Counted from the stretch's first letter, positions 26,521 through 34,901 are shown. The stretch is DNA of 64,000 nt from an uncultured Eubacteriales bacterium (GCA_934467415.1 CAKSLQ010000010.1:1-64000), one strand, 5' to 3'. The notes: generated from the sequence alone by a model not told the origin. Made by a program: numbers and translations.

Positions 26521-26610
26521 ATGGCGGAAACTGTGTGCAATCTTTTTTGCCGCTTTTTGTTTGTTTTGACCTATGCCGCAACATTTTTTGCAAACAGAAT
26601 CGGAAAAACT

Positions 26611-26653
26611 GTACAATGCAAGACTTGACTTTGCGCGTTCGCCATGCGAAAAT
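26611..26653 (+). promoter_or_regulatory. Promoter with upstream GTACAAT box
   Basis: GTACAAT, 7 bases, TTGACT, 17 bases, GAAAAT. The same boxes with identical spacing occur at 28787-28829, before the sugar importer. The -10 is weak, so an activator may be needed. Confidence 0.5.
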
Positions 26654-26697
26654 AGAGATGATGAGAATTCGGCTGCGGCCGACACAAGGAGGAACCT

Positions 26698-28674
26698 ATG
26701 AAACAGTTTTTGCGCGGCGTGACGGCGGCATTTTTGCTGGCCGCGATCCTGTGCCTCGGGGCGTTTGCCGCCGAGACCGTGATCTATGAGAACGACTTTT
26801 CGGACCCGGCGACGCTCGCCGACTTCAAGCAGTACCGCATCGAGTGGGAGATCCGCGACGGCGGCCTGTACCTGACCGACAAGCTCGACCCGGCCATCCC
26901 GGATCAGAAGCCCGAAACCACCTTTGCTCACATCATTTATCAGGCGGAGAAGGCCCTCGATGAATACATCGTCGAGGTGGACTACATGAACATCCAGACC
27001 TCGGGCGGCATCATCTTCAATGCGGACAAGGATGCGGCCGGTACGGGCACCAACGCCTTCTACGGCTATCTTGCGTTCATCGCCAACGACGCGGCCAAGG
27101 GTGCGCTCGGCGGCGGCGACACCAAGGGGGACTGGAAGGGAAACATCAACGTGGGTGCGCCCGCCAACTGCAACCTCGGCACCAACGCGCACATCAAGGT
27201 CACCGTCAAGGGCGGCATGATCCATGTCGAGATCACCAATAAAGACTCGGGCAAGCCGATTTACGACTACACCTACAAGATCGGCAGCTCCGACAAGGAC
27301 GCAAACTGGGTCGAGGGGACGGTCGGCCTGCGTATGCGCGCCGAATATGCCGCAAACTTCGCGGTCTCGGCGGGCAACGCCTACTTCGACAACCTGAAGA
27401 TCACCACGGCCAAAGAGGCCGTCATCGGCGAAGCTGCGCCCGTTACCCCGACCGAACCGGCTGCGGGCGAAAAGCTCATCGACACCTCGTCCATCGAGAC
27501 CGTCTATGAAAACAGTTTTGACAGCGAGAACGCGCTCGCGGACTTCAAGCAGTACCGCGGCGACTGGGCGGTCAAGGACGGCAGGCTGTGCATGACCGGG
27601 GCCGGCGGCGGTCAATCCTTCATCCTGTTTGAGGGCGATTCCGCGATCACGTCCATGGCCGATTATGTGCTGGATGTGGACATGTACAACACGCAGACGC
27701 AGGCGGGCGCGATCGTCCGTTCCGACCTTGCAAACATCAGCGATACCGACAACGGCTTCTGCGGCTACATCGGCTTTATCTCCTTTGACGGCAAGCTCGG
27801 CGCCTTCGGCTACGGCAAGCCGGACGGTTCGTGGGGCGGCAACATCAAGGTCAGCGGCGAGGTTGTCGCGCCCGGCTCGGACATCCATCTGCAAATCGCG
27901 GTCAAGGGTGAGACGGTGCAGTATGTCATCACCGATCTTGCGAGCGGCAAGGAGCTTTGGAGCTATGCCGGCACGCACACGGCACACACGGCGGGCAGCT
28001 TCGGCTTCCGCTTCTACGGCAAGACGCGCGACGGCCTCGACAATAAGAACACGACGCTCGACAATCTGAAGATTTCGCGCTTCGTCGATAAGCCCGCGGA
28101 TCCCGGGAAGGGTTTCAAGCCCACGCGCACCTATGGGGGTCAGTTTGCGGACGTGGCGTCCCACTGGTCGCTCGAATATGTGAAGACGGCGTATGAATAC
28201 GGTCTGGCCAACGGCACGAGCGCATCCGCGTTCTCGCCCGAGGGGACGTTTACGGTCGCGCAGGCGCTGACCGCGGCGGCCAACATCCACACCGCGTACA
28301 ACGGCACAAAGGTTCGCGCGGCGGCGGCAGGCGAGGCATGGTACACGCCCTACGTTGAATACTGCGTGACAAACGGCATCATCAAAGATGGCCAGTTTGC
28401 CGACTACAACAAGAACATCACGCGCGGCGAGATGGCGATCGTCTTTGCCAACATCCTGCCCGAGAGCGAATATGCGGCGATCCGCACCTACACGCTCTCC
28501 GATATGAACGACACGCTGCCCTCCGCGGCGGCCGTGAAGAAGCTCGCCGAGGCGGGCATCGTCGGCGGCGCGGGCGGCAAGTACAACCCGCAGAATGACA
28601 TCAAGCGCGGCGAAGCCTGCGTCATCTTTACCCGCATCGCCGTTGCCTCCATGCGCGACGCAAAAGCCAACTGA
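26698..28674 (+). CDS. SLH surface protein with two tandem jelly-roll-like modules
   Basis: A 658-residue exported protein, signal peptide 1-23. Residues about 24-230 and 262-460 are two copies of a module beginning VIYENDFSDPATLADFKQYR and TVYENSFDSENALADFKQYR, with a 'GIIFNADKD...NAFYGYLAFI' middle and an 'AYFDNLKI / TTLDNLKI' end. This order is typical of the concanavalin-like (LamG/DUF1080) fold used to bind sugars. Three SLH repeats follow (about 475-655), starting FADVASHWSLEYVKTAYEYG and nearly the same as those of the upstream protein. It has its own promoter resembling the importer's, so it may capture the imported sugar; inferred. Confidence 0.78.
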   Translation: MKQFLRGVTAAFLLAAILCLGAFAAETVIYENDFSDPATLADFKQYRIEWEIRDGGLYLTDKLDPAIPDQKPETTFAHIIYQAEKALDEYIVEVDYMNIQTSGGIIFNADKDAAGTGTNAFYGYLAFIANDAAKGALGGGDTKGDWKGNINVGAPANCNLGTNAHIKVTVKGGMIHVEITNKDSGKPIYDYTYKIGSSDKDANWVEGTVGLRMRAEYAANFAVSAGNAYFDNLKITTAKEAVIGEAAPVTPTEPAAGEKLIDTSSIETVYENSFDSENALADFKQYRGDWAVKDGRLCMTGAGGGQSFILFEGDSAITSMADYVLDVDMYNTQTQAGAIVRSDLANISDTDNGFCGYIGFISFDGKLGAFGYGKPDGSWGGNIKVSGEVVAPGSDIHLQIAVKGETVQYVITDLASGKELWSYAGTHTAHTAGSFGFRFYGKTRDGLDNKNTTLDNLKISRFVDKPADPGKGFKPTRTYGGQFADVASHWSLEYVKTAYEYGLANGTSASAFSPEGTFTVAQALTAAANIHTAYNGTKVRAAAAGEAWYTPYVEYCVTNGIIKDGQFADYNKNITRGEMAIVFANILPESEYAAIRTYTLSDMNDTLPSAAAVKKLAEAGIVGGAGGKYNPQNDIKRGEACVIFTRIAVASMRDAKAN

Positions 28675-28681
28675 TCCATAC

Positions 28682-28713
28682 AAAAAAGAGGCCCGTACCG
28701 GGCCTCTTTTTTT
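28682..28713 (+). terminator. Intrinsic terminator after the SLH gene
   Basis: AAAAAAGAGGCCCGTACCGG then GCCTCTTTTTTT. Confidence 0.88.
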
Positions 28714-28761
28714 GCGCGAAGGCGCGCGGATTTTGTTGAATAGCGCCTACGATTTATGAAC

Positions 28762-28792
28762 TTGCACAAATAAAATTATAAAATTTGTACAA
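28762..28792 (+). promoter_or_regulatory. AT-rich inverted repeat upstream of the importer promoter
   Basis: TTGCACAAAT, 11 bases, ATTTGTACAA: 10-bp arms with one mismatch, partly overlapping the GTACAAT box. A possible regulator-binding site. Confidence 0.35.
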
Positions 28793-28829
28793 TAATGATA
28801 TTGACTTGACGAGCCTCATGTGCGAAAAT
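28787..28829 (+). promoter_or_regulatory. Importer promoter with upstream GTACAAT box
   Basis: GTACAAT, 7 bases, TTGACT, 17 bases, GAAAAT, matching 26611-26653. The leader to the ATG is about 80 bases and contains TATACT, a possible second -10. Confidence 0.45.
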
Positions 28830-28916
28830 GGAAGCAGACCGGCACGGATGCGTGCATGTGCGCGCGCCGCGCCGTCTATACTATTGTCAGTTTCGTTTTT
28901 TCAGGAGGGCATTTTT

Positions 28917-30224
28917 ATGAAAAAAACACTCGCATTGATTCTTGCCGCGCTGGCAGTATTGCTTTGCTTCGCCGCCTGCGGAAAGAAAGACGACACCCCG
29001 TCGGTCTATTATCTCAACTTCAAACCCGAGCAGGATACCCAGTGGAAGGCACTGGCCAAGACCTACACCGAGAAGACCGGCATTCCGGTCACGGTCGTGA
29101 CGGCCGCGTCCGGTACCTATGAGCAGACGCTCACCTCCGAGATGGACAAGACCGAGGCTCCCACGCTGTTCCAGGTCAACGGCCCCGTCGGCCTTGCCAA
29201 CTGGATGGATTACTGCTATGATTTCACCGGCAGCAAGGTGCTCGGCGAGCTGACCTCAAACGACTTCGCACTGACGAAGGACGGCAAGGTCTACGGCATC
29301 GCATATGTTGTGGAGACCTACGGTATCATCTACAACAAGACGCTGCTGAACAAATATTTCGCTTCCGACTTTGCAACCGTGAAGTCGATTGATGCGCTCA
29401 ACAATTTCACGGCGCTGAAGACGGTCGCCGAGGAGATTCAGGCGCACAAGGCGGAGCTGGGCGTGGACGGTGCGTTCACCTCGGCAGGCATGGACGGTTC
29501 GTCCGACTGGCGCTTCAAGACCCACCTTGCCAACATGCCCATCTACTATGAGTACAAGGATGAGGGCATCGGCTCCACCGCCGCGATCAAGGGCACGTAC
29601 CTTGACAACTACAAGGCAATCTGGGATCTGTATATCCACAATGCAACCTGCGACCCGACGACGCTTGCCGGCAAGACCGGTACCGACGCCGAGACCGAGT
29701 TCAAGACCGGCAAGGCAGTCTTCTATCAGAACGGTACCTGGGCATACGGCTCCGTCAAGAAGGATGAAAAAGGCGTAGGCCTCACCGACGACGAGTTCGG
29801 CATGCTGCCGATCTATATCGGCGTCAAGGGCGAAGAAAATCAGGGTCTCTGCACCGGCTCGGAGAACTACTGGTGCATCAACGCGAAGGCAAGCGAAGCG
29901 GACATCAAGGCAACGCTTGACTTCCTCTACTGGGTCGTGACCAGCGAAGAGGGCACGACCGCACTGGCAGATGAGATGGGCTTTGTATCGCCCTTCAAGG
30001 CGGCCAAGGCTGCAAGCAACCCGCTGGTTGCAATCTCGAACGAGTATATCGCCGAGGGTAAGACCTCTGTCAGCTGGAACTTCTCGTCCATCCCGTCCGA
30101 GAACTGGAAGAACGGCGTGGGCACGGCGTTGACGCAGTATGCGGCAGGCACGGGCTCGTGGGACGACGTGGTCAGCGCATTTGTCAACGGCTGGGCAACC
30201 GAATATAAGGCGGCCAACCCGTAA
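28917..30224 (+). CDS. Sugar ABC transporter, substrate-binding lipoprotein (MalE-like)
   Basis: A 435-residue lipoprotein: signal peptide with lipobox FAAC (Cys20), then a carbohydrate-class binding-protein fold. Family traits include YYLNFKPEQDTQWKALAKTY at the start, GKVYGIAYVVETYGIIYNK near 125-143, and GKAVFYQNGTWAYGSVK near 270. It captures a sugar or oligosaccharide and delivers it to the two permeases that follow. Start at 28917 has AGGAGG in place; 44 in-frame codons before it are leader. A hairpin at 30283 lies between this gene and the permeases, which often keeps receptor levels above those of the membrane parts. Confidence 0.9.
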   Translation: MKKTLALILAALAVLLCFAACGKKDDTPSVYYLNFKPEQDTQWKALAKTYTEKTGIPVTVVTAASGTYEQTLTSEMDKTEAPTLFQVNGPVGLANWMDYCYDFTGSKVLGELTSNDFALTKDGKVYGIAYVVETYGIIYNKTLLNKYFASDFATVKSIDALNNFTALKTVAEEIQAHKAELGVDGAFTSAGMDGSSDWRFKTHLANMPIYYEYKDEGIGSTAAIKGTYLDNYKAIWDLYIHNATCDPTTLAGKTGTDAETEFKTGKAVFYQNGTWAYGSVKKDEKGVGLTDDEFGMLPIYIGVKGEENQGLCTGSENYWCINAKASEADIKATLDFLYWVVTSEEGTTALADEMGFVSPFKAAKAASNPLVAISNEYIAEGKTSVSWNFSSIPSENWKNGVGTALTQYAAGTGSWDDVVSAFVNGWATEYKAANP

Positions 30225-30282
30225 ATCGGGCTGCGGAAAAACTCACACACATCTTTTTCCCGGTTGGCTGACTGATCCGAAG

Positions 30283-30320
30283 GGTGCTGTAAAAAACGAC
30301 TGTTTTTTACAGCACCATTT
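30283..30320 (+). terminator. Hairpin between receptor and permease genes
   Basis: GGTGCTGTAAAAAAC and its complement form a long stem followed by ATTTT. It may act as a partial terminator or mRNA stabiliser. Confidence 0.6.
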
Positions 30321-30371
30321 TCGGAATCGGGCAAAAACCATGGAAATTTTAACCTCGAACGGAGGCAGAAT

Positions 30372-31241
30372 ATGAACAAACGGCAACTCAGTCGGTATTT
30401 TCCGATTTTCGTCCTCCCGACCTTCGTCGCCTTCTGCATCGGATTCATCTATCCGTTTCTGCACGGCATTTACCTGTCGTTTTGCACCTTCAAGACGACC
30501 GGCGACGCGAAGTTTGTCGGCATTTCCAATTATGTCAAGGCCTTTACCGATCCGGGCTTTCTGCACGCCTTCTGGTTCACGGCGCTGTTCACCGTGGTGT
30601 CGGTCGTCGCCATCAACGTGCTGGCGTTTCTCGTCGCCTATGTGCTGACCGGCGGGATCCGCGGCGCGAATGCGTTCCGCACCGTGTTCTTCATGCCCAA
30701 CCTCATCGGCGGCGTCATTCTCGGCTATATCTGGCAGCTGATTTTCAACGGCATTTTGCAGAATTACGGCACCAACATCAAGCTGAATTCGACCTTCGGC
30801 TTTTGGGGGCTGGTCATTCTGCTCTGCTGGCAGCAGGTCGGCTATATGATGATTATCTATATCTCGGGGCTCAACAGCATCCCGGATTCGCTCTACGAGG
30901 CGGCGCGCGTGGACGGCGCAACGCGGGGACAGATCCTGCGCCGCGTCACACTGCCGATGATGATGCCCTCCATCACCATCTGCACCTTCCTCACGCTGAC
31001 CAACTCCTTCAAGCTGTTTGACCAGAACCTCGCGCTCACCGCGGGCGAACCCGGCATTCAGTCGGCGGGCAACACGATCTATTCCACCGAGATGCTCGCG
31101 CTCAACATCTACAACACTTTCTATCAGAATGCCAACACACGCGGCGTCGGGCAGGCCAAGGCGGTCATCTTCTTCCTGCTGGTCGCGGCGATCGCGCTGT
31201 TACAGCTCTATGCAACACGGAGAAAGGAGGTTCAGCAGTAA
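30372..31241 (+). CDS. Sugar ABC transporter permease (MalF-like)
   Basis: A 289-residue inner-membrane permease with six helices. The EAA loop that docks on the ATPase is EAARVDGATRGQILRRVTLP (about residues 176-195), with the conserved Gly. Length and helix pattern fit the short MalF-type permeases of Gram-positive sugar importers. Its stop overlaps the next start (TAATG), showing coupling with the second permease. No ATPase gene follows, so a shared MsmK-type ATPase encoded elsewhere is expected. Confidence 0.93.
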   Translation: MNKRQLSRYFPIFVLPTFVAFCIGFIYPFLHGIYLSFCTFKTTGDAKFVGISNYVKAFTDPGFLHAFWFTALFTVVSVVAINVLAFLVAYVLTGGIRGANAFRTVFFMPNLIGGVILGYIWQLIFNGILQNYGTNIKLNSTFGFWGLVILLCWQQVGYMMIIYISGLNSIPDSLYEAARVDGATRGQILRRVTLPMMMPSITICTFLTLTNSFKLFDQNLALTAGEPGIQSAGNTIYSTEMLALNIYNTFYQNANTRGVGQAKAVIFFLLVAAIALLQLYATRRKEVQQ

Positions 31242-32077
31242 TGACGAAAAAGCGTTTTCCGATCGGCACAATCCTCATGACGCTGGTCTCGGCGGTGTAT
31301 CTCTCCCCGCTGTTCATCGTGCTGATGAACTCCTTCAAGCTCAAGACCAAGATCAGTGCCACGCCCTTCGTCTTTCCGAATGCGGACAGCTTCTGCGGGT
31401 TTGACAACTATATCCGCGGCATGACCTTCGGCGATTTCCCGTTCTGGAAGTCGGCGCTCTACAGCCTGGTCATCACGGTATTGTCCACCGCGGTCATCCT
31501 GCTGTTCACCTCCATGACGGCGTGGTTCGTTTCGCGTGTTGACAACCTTGCCTGCAAGGTTATATACTATCTGTGCGTCTTCTCGATGATCGTCCCGTTC
31601 CAGATGGTCATGTACACGCTCTCGAAGGCGGCGGACACCCTGCATCTGCGCAACCCGCTCGGCATCGTGGTGGTCTATCTCGGCTTCGGCGCGGGGCTTG
31701 CGGTCTTTATGTTCTGCGGCTTTGTCAAGAGCATACCGCTCGAGATCGAGGAGGCCGCCAACATCGACGGCTGCGGCCCTTTGCGCACCTTCTTCGGCAT
31801 CGTTCTGCCGATCATGAAGCCCACGCTCATCTCGGTCTGCATCCTCGAGACCATGTGGATCTGGAACGACTATCTGCTGCCCTACCTCGTGCTGGACATC
31901 AAGAAGTACCGCACCATCCCGATCCACATCCAGTACCTCAACGGCAGCTACGGGCAGGTTGACCTCGGCGCGATCATGGCGCTGATCGTCCTGTCCATCA
32001 TCCCGATCGTCATCTTCTATTTCACCTGCCAGAAGCACATCATCAAGGGTATCATGGCCGGTGCGGTCAAAGGATGA
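31241..32077 (+). CDS. Sugar ABC transporter permease (MalG-like)
   Basis: A 278-residue six-helix permease. Its EAA loop is EEAANIDGCGPLRTFFGIVL (about 168-187), and it ends AGAVKG, the usual MalG-class tail. GGAGG sits properly upstream. With the preceding gene it forms the membrane channel for the lipoprotein receptor at 28917; the gene order receptor, MalF, MalG, then malQ suggests uptake of maltodextrin-like glucans. Confidence 0.93.
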   Translation: MTKKRFPIGTILMTLVSAVYLSPLFIVLMNSFKLKTKISATPFVFPNADSFCGFDNYIRGMTFGDFPFWKSALYSLVITVLSTAVILLFTSMTAWFVSRVDNLACKVIYYLCVFSMIVPFQMVMYTLSKAADTLHLRNPLGIVVVYLGFGAGLAVFMFCGFVKSIPLEIEEAANIDGCGPLRTFFGIVLPIMKPTLISVCILETMWIWNDYLLPYLVLDIKKYRTIPIHIQYLNGSYGQVDLGAIMALIVLSIIPIVIFYFTCQKHIIKGIMAGAVKG

Positions 32078-32085
32078 CAAACGGC

Positions 32086-32201
32086 GAAAAAAGCGCAGAC
32101 CGAAGAAGAAAACTCTGTTTTCTTCTTCTCCCGCCGCTGTGCGCTTCTGCCGTACCAAGTACGGCGGACGAAGCGCCCATCGACGGCTCTGCATCTTTTT
32201 T
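32086..32201 (+). repeat. Family D nested-hairpin element, second copy
   Basis: Begins GAAAAAAGCGCAGACCGAAG, contains GAAGAAGAAAAC/GTTTTCTTCTTC and GCCGTA/TACGGC stems, and ends TCTGCATCTTTTTT like the copy at 24184-24376. The start block is repeated once more at about 32215-32234, just before a family A repeat. Confidence 0.6.
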
Positions 32202-32257
32202 CCCACGTTTGTAAACGGCGAAAAAGCGCAGAACGGCAGACCGAAAGAACTGTATTT

Positions 32258-32415
32258 CAGCCCCCTCGGCGAGGGAAGGCTGTACGAGACGCAAAGCGTC
32301 TCGCGGAGTTTTCCTGATGGGAAAACATCCTGAGCCGTAGGCGACTGGGGGAGTTTTGCACACTGCAAGACTCCTTCCACCGCTGGCGCGGTCCCCCTCC
32401 CTCAACGAGGGAGGT
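32258..32415. repeat. Family A dispersed repeat, long form
   Basis: Near-identical in layout to 14601-14760: CAGCCCCCTCGGCGAGGGA start, 53-base module with GAGACGCAAAGCGTCTCGCG and a TTTTCC/GGAAAA hairpin, the GCAAGACTCCTTCC block, and the CCTCCCTCAACGAGGGAGG end. The 438-base gap 32078-32515 holds this and family D only; no promoter for malQ is obvious. Confidence 0.75.
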
Positions 32416-32515
32416 AAATGTTTTGTTTGCGCGGAGACATCGTTTTTTCTCTGCCGAACATACCCGAACCCTATTTTCAAAGACGTTTTTACAGTTGCAG
32501 ACAAGGAGAACACAC

Positions 32516-34018
32516 ATGAGAAGCAGCGGCGTATTGCTCCACATTTCATCATTGCCCTCGCCCTACGGCATCGGCACGCTCGGCCGTGAGGCCTATGCCT
32601 TTGTCGATTTCCTGCATCGCGCGGGGCAACGATACTGGCAGATTCTTCCCGTCGGTCCGACGGGCTACGGCGATTCGCCCTATCAGTCCTTCTCCTCGTT
32701 TGCGGGCAACCCGTATTTCATCGACCCGGACACCCTGCGCCGCGAAAAGCTGCTCACCCGCGAGGAGCTCGCGGCAGCGGACGCTGCGGCGGACGGCGGG
32801 CGCGCCGTGGACTACGAAAAGCTCTACAACCTGCGTTTCCCGCTGCTGCGGCTGGCGTACACGCGCTTTCTCGAAAAGATTCCGGCGGATTTCTTCGATT
32901 TCTGCCGCCGCGAGAACGATTGGCTGGAGCCTTACGCGCTCTTCATGGCGATCAAGGATGACAAGGGCGGCGCGTCGTTTGAGACCTGGGAGGACGGGCT
33001 GAAGTTCCGCCGCGCGGCGGCGATCGACCGCGCCGAACGCAGGCTCGGGCGCGAGATCGGGTTCTACAAGTTCCTGCAATACACCTTTATGCGGCAGTGG
33101 AGCGCTCTACGCGCTTACGCCAATGCGCACGGGGTGCGCATCATCGGCGACCTGCCCATCTATGTTTCGCGCGACAGCGCCGACGTGTGGGCAAACCCGC
33201 GCGACTTCCTGCTCGATGAGAATCTTGCGCCGAAGCTGGTCTCCGGCTGCCCGCCCGACGCCTTTTCGGCCGATGGACAGCTCTGGGGCAACCCGGTCTA
33301 CGACTGGAAGTACCAGCGCGCGCACGGCTACGACTTCTGGTGCCGCCGCATCGCGCGGCAGGCGGATTTCTACGACGTCTTGCGCATCGACCACTTCCGC
33401 GGCTTTGAATCCTTCTATGCCATCCCGGCCGAGAGCAAAACCGCGGCGGTCGGCACATGGGAAAAAGGCCCCGGCATATCGCTGTTTCGTGCGGTGAAGA
33501 AAAGGGTCACAGGCCTCGACATCATCGCCGAGGATCTCGGCTACATCACGCCCGAGGTGGCCAAGCTGCTGGCCGACAGCGGCTATCCCGGCATGAAGGT
33601 GCTGCAATTCGCGTTTGACAGCCGCGAGGAGTCCAACTATCTGCCGCACACCTACAAAAGCGCCAATTCCGTGGTCTATGTCGGCACGCACGACAACGAT
33701 ACCGCCGAGGGCTGGATGCACACCGCCGCCCCCGCCGACGTCGCGTATGCCAAGCGGTATCTGAACCTCACGCCCGCCGAGGGGTATGCCTGGGGCTTCA
33801 TCCGCGGCGCGGCGTCCACCGTGGCGGACACCGCCATCTATACGATGCAGGATCTTTTGTCGCTCGGCAGCGAGGCGCGCATGAACACGCCGTCCACCAC
33901 CGGCGGCAACTGGACGTGGCGCATGGAAAAGATGCCGCGCCCCGCCCTTGCAAAGAAGCTCTACCGCCTCACCGCCGACTTCGGCAGATTGCCGAAAGAA
34001 GAAGCGGAAGAAGAATAA
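32516..34018 (+). CDS. malQ: 4-alpha-glucanotransferase (amylomaltase)
   Basis: A 500-residue GH77 enzyme that moves glucan chains between maltodextrins and releases glucose in the cytoplasm. Near the front are LLHISSLPSPYGIGTLG and QILPVGPTGYGDSPYQ; the catalytic nucleophile Asp lies in LRIDHFRGFE, the acid/base Glu in IAEDLGYIT, and the third Asp in GTHDNDT. Length is normal for bacterial MalQ. The ATG at 32516 follows AAGGAGA; upstream in-frame codons are leader. Position after a maltose-type importer supports a maltodextrin pathway. Confidence 0.96.
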   Translation: MRSSGVLLHISSLPSPYGIGTLGREAYAFVDFLHRAGQRYWQILPVGPTGYGDSPYQSFSSFAGNPYFIDPDTLRREKLLTREELAAADAAADGGRAVDYEKLYNLRFPLLRLAYTRFLEKIPADFFDFCRRENDWLEPYALFMAIKDDKGGASFETWEDGLKFRRAAAIDRAERRLGREIGFYKFLQYTFMRQWSALRAYANAHGVRIIGDLPIYVSRDSADVWANPRDFLLDENLAPKLVSGCPPDAFSADGQLWGNPVYDWKYQRAHGYDFWCRRIARQADFYDVLRIDHFRGFESFYAIPAESKTAAVGTWEKGPGISLFRAVKKRVTGLDIIAEDLGYITPEVAKLLADSGYPGMKVLQFAFDSREESNYLPHTYKSANSVVYVGTHDNDTAEGWMHTAAPADVAYAKRYLNLTPAEGYAWGFIRGAASTVADTAIYTMQDLLSLGSEARMNTPSTTGGNWTWRMEKMPRPALAKKLYRLTADFGRLPKEEAEEE

Positions 34019-34045
34019 GCAAAAAGCACGCCGAAAGGCGTGCTT
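34018..34045 (+). terminator. malQ terminator, left copy of a 28-bp repeat
   Basis: A stem AAAGCACGCC/GGCGTGCTTT closed by a GAAA tetraloop and followed by TC. The same 28 bases recur at 34633-34660, on the other side of the transposase gene. Confidence 0.75.
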
Positions 34046-34069
34046 TTCAAGCTGTCGGGAAAGCAAACT

Positions 34070-34630
34070 ATGGATAAAGAAAAGACACTTCCGAAAAGAA
34101 AAGAACTTCGCATAAAACAGCATGATTACAGTTCCACGGGTGCCTATTTTGTAACAATATGCGTGAAGGACAGAAAACCGATTCTTTCAACGCTCATCCA
34201 ACCGGTAGGGGTCGGCGCCCACGACGACCCGCGAAACGCAGCATCACCCGGCGAACCGCAAATACGATTGACAGCCATCGGAAGAATCGTAGAAAAGAAT
34301 TTGTTGTCCGGTGAAAATATACTGGGCGTGAAAATAGACCGTTATGTCATCATGCCGGATCATATCCACGCAATTATTCTTCTCGATTCTGAGCAATATA
34401 TCAAACGGAGGGACGGGTCGTCGAGGGCGCCGACCCCTACCAATGAAATGCTGCCGCACGTCATTTCAACTTTTAAGCGCTTTTGCAATAAGGAAATCGG
34501 CAGCAATCTTTTTCAACGCGGCTATATTGAGCATATTGTGCGGGATAAGGAAGACTACGAAACGCGGGCAAGTTATATTTCTGCAAATCCGGCACGAAGG
34601 TACTATAGAGAATATCATACAGAATGCTGA
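34070..34630 (+). CDS. REP-associated tyrosine transposase (RAYT, Y1 family)
   Basis: A 186-residue protein of the IS200/RAYT class of single-strand DNA transposases. It begins with the family's RIKQHDYSSTGAYFVTICVKDR; the HUH metal motif is HIH in PDHIHAIILL, and the C-terminal part DKEDYETRASYISANPARRY carries the tyrosine region and the usual YI-x-x-NP ending. RAYTs nick and move or copy palindromic REP hairpins rather than a full insertion sequence. The gene is bracketed by identical 28-bp hairpin repeats. Two stretches, QPVGVGAHDDPR and SSRAPTPT, are encoded by inverted copies of a dispersed GGTAGGGGTCGGCGCCC motif. Start at 34070 avoids overlap with the terminator; ribosome site is poor (expression may be low). 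Confidence 0.85.
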   Translation: MDKEKTLPKRKELRIKQHDYSSTGAYFVTICVKDRKPILSTLIQPVGVGAHDDPRNAASPGEPQIRLTAIGRIVEKNLLSGENILGVKIDRYVIMPDHIHAIILLDSEQYIKRRDGSSRAPTPTNEMLPHVISTFKRFCNKEIGSNLFQRGYIEHIVRDKEDYETRASYISANPARRYYREYHTEC

Positions 34631-34632
34631 AA

Positions 34633-34660
34633 AGCAAAAAGCACGCCGAAAGGCGTGCTT
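34633..34660 (+). repeat. Right copy of the 28-bp hairpin repeat
   Basis: Identical over 28 bases to 34018-34045, starting three bases after the transposase stop. Here the T run is broken (CTTCGG), so it is a weak terminator. Confidence 0.8.
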
Positions 34661-34691
34661 CGGAGTGATGACAAAGGCCGGTAATCTTTTT

Positions 34692-34747
34692 CAGCCCCTC
34701 GGTGAGGGACGGCGAACGAGACGCTATGTGGCTCGCGGAGTTTTCCC
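34692..34747. repeat. Truncated family A repeat
   Basis: CAGCCCCTCGGTGAGGGAC start and part of the 53-base module (CTCGCGGAGTTTTCCC), then a break into the left boundary repeat of the sigma-factor cassette. The 304-base gap 34631-34934 contains this, the hairpin above and the boundary repeat. Confidence 0.65.
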
Positions 34748-34837
34748 ATCGGAAAAGCCCCCTTTTTGTTTCATTCTACCATACGGCGCGGGTCTTGGAA
34801 AGATATGAAAAAAGCGTTCCCGAGGGAACGCTTTTTT
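34748..34837 (-). repeat. Left boundary repeat of the sigma cassette: orphan promoter plus hairpin
   Basis: Imperfect direct repeat of 38976-39073. On the minus strand it reads: hairpin AAAAAAGCGTTCCCTCGGG/..., then promoter TTTCCA (34796-34801), 17 bases, TAGAAT (34773-34778), then the ribosome-site-like CAAAAAGGGGGC. No gene follows on the minus strand; the family A remnant begins at once. It therefore looks like the stranded front end of a lost gene. Confidence 0.6.
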
Positions 34838-34872
34838 GAATGTGTTTTCCAATTTTGTTCGACGATCACATA

Positions 34873-34901
34873 TAGACAAACATGCTCATTTCTGCTATTA
34901 T
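34873..34901 (+). promoter_or_regulatory. Promoter of the sigma-factor cassette
   Basis: TAGACA, 17 bases, TATTAT, 33 bases before the TTG start. Confidence 0.55.

Noticed and set aside
24119..28683. Two very long minus-strand frames (824 and 798 codons) opposite the SLH genes
   Set aside because: Both are antisense shadows of proteins with signal peptides and SLH repeats on the plus strand; they run through terminators and repeats.
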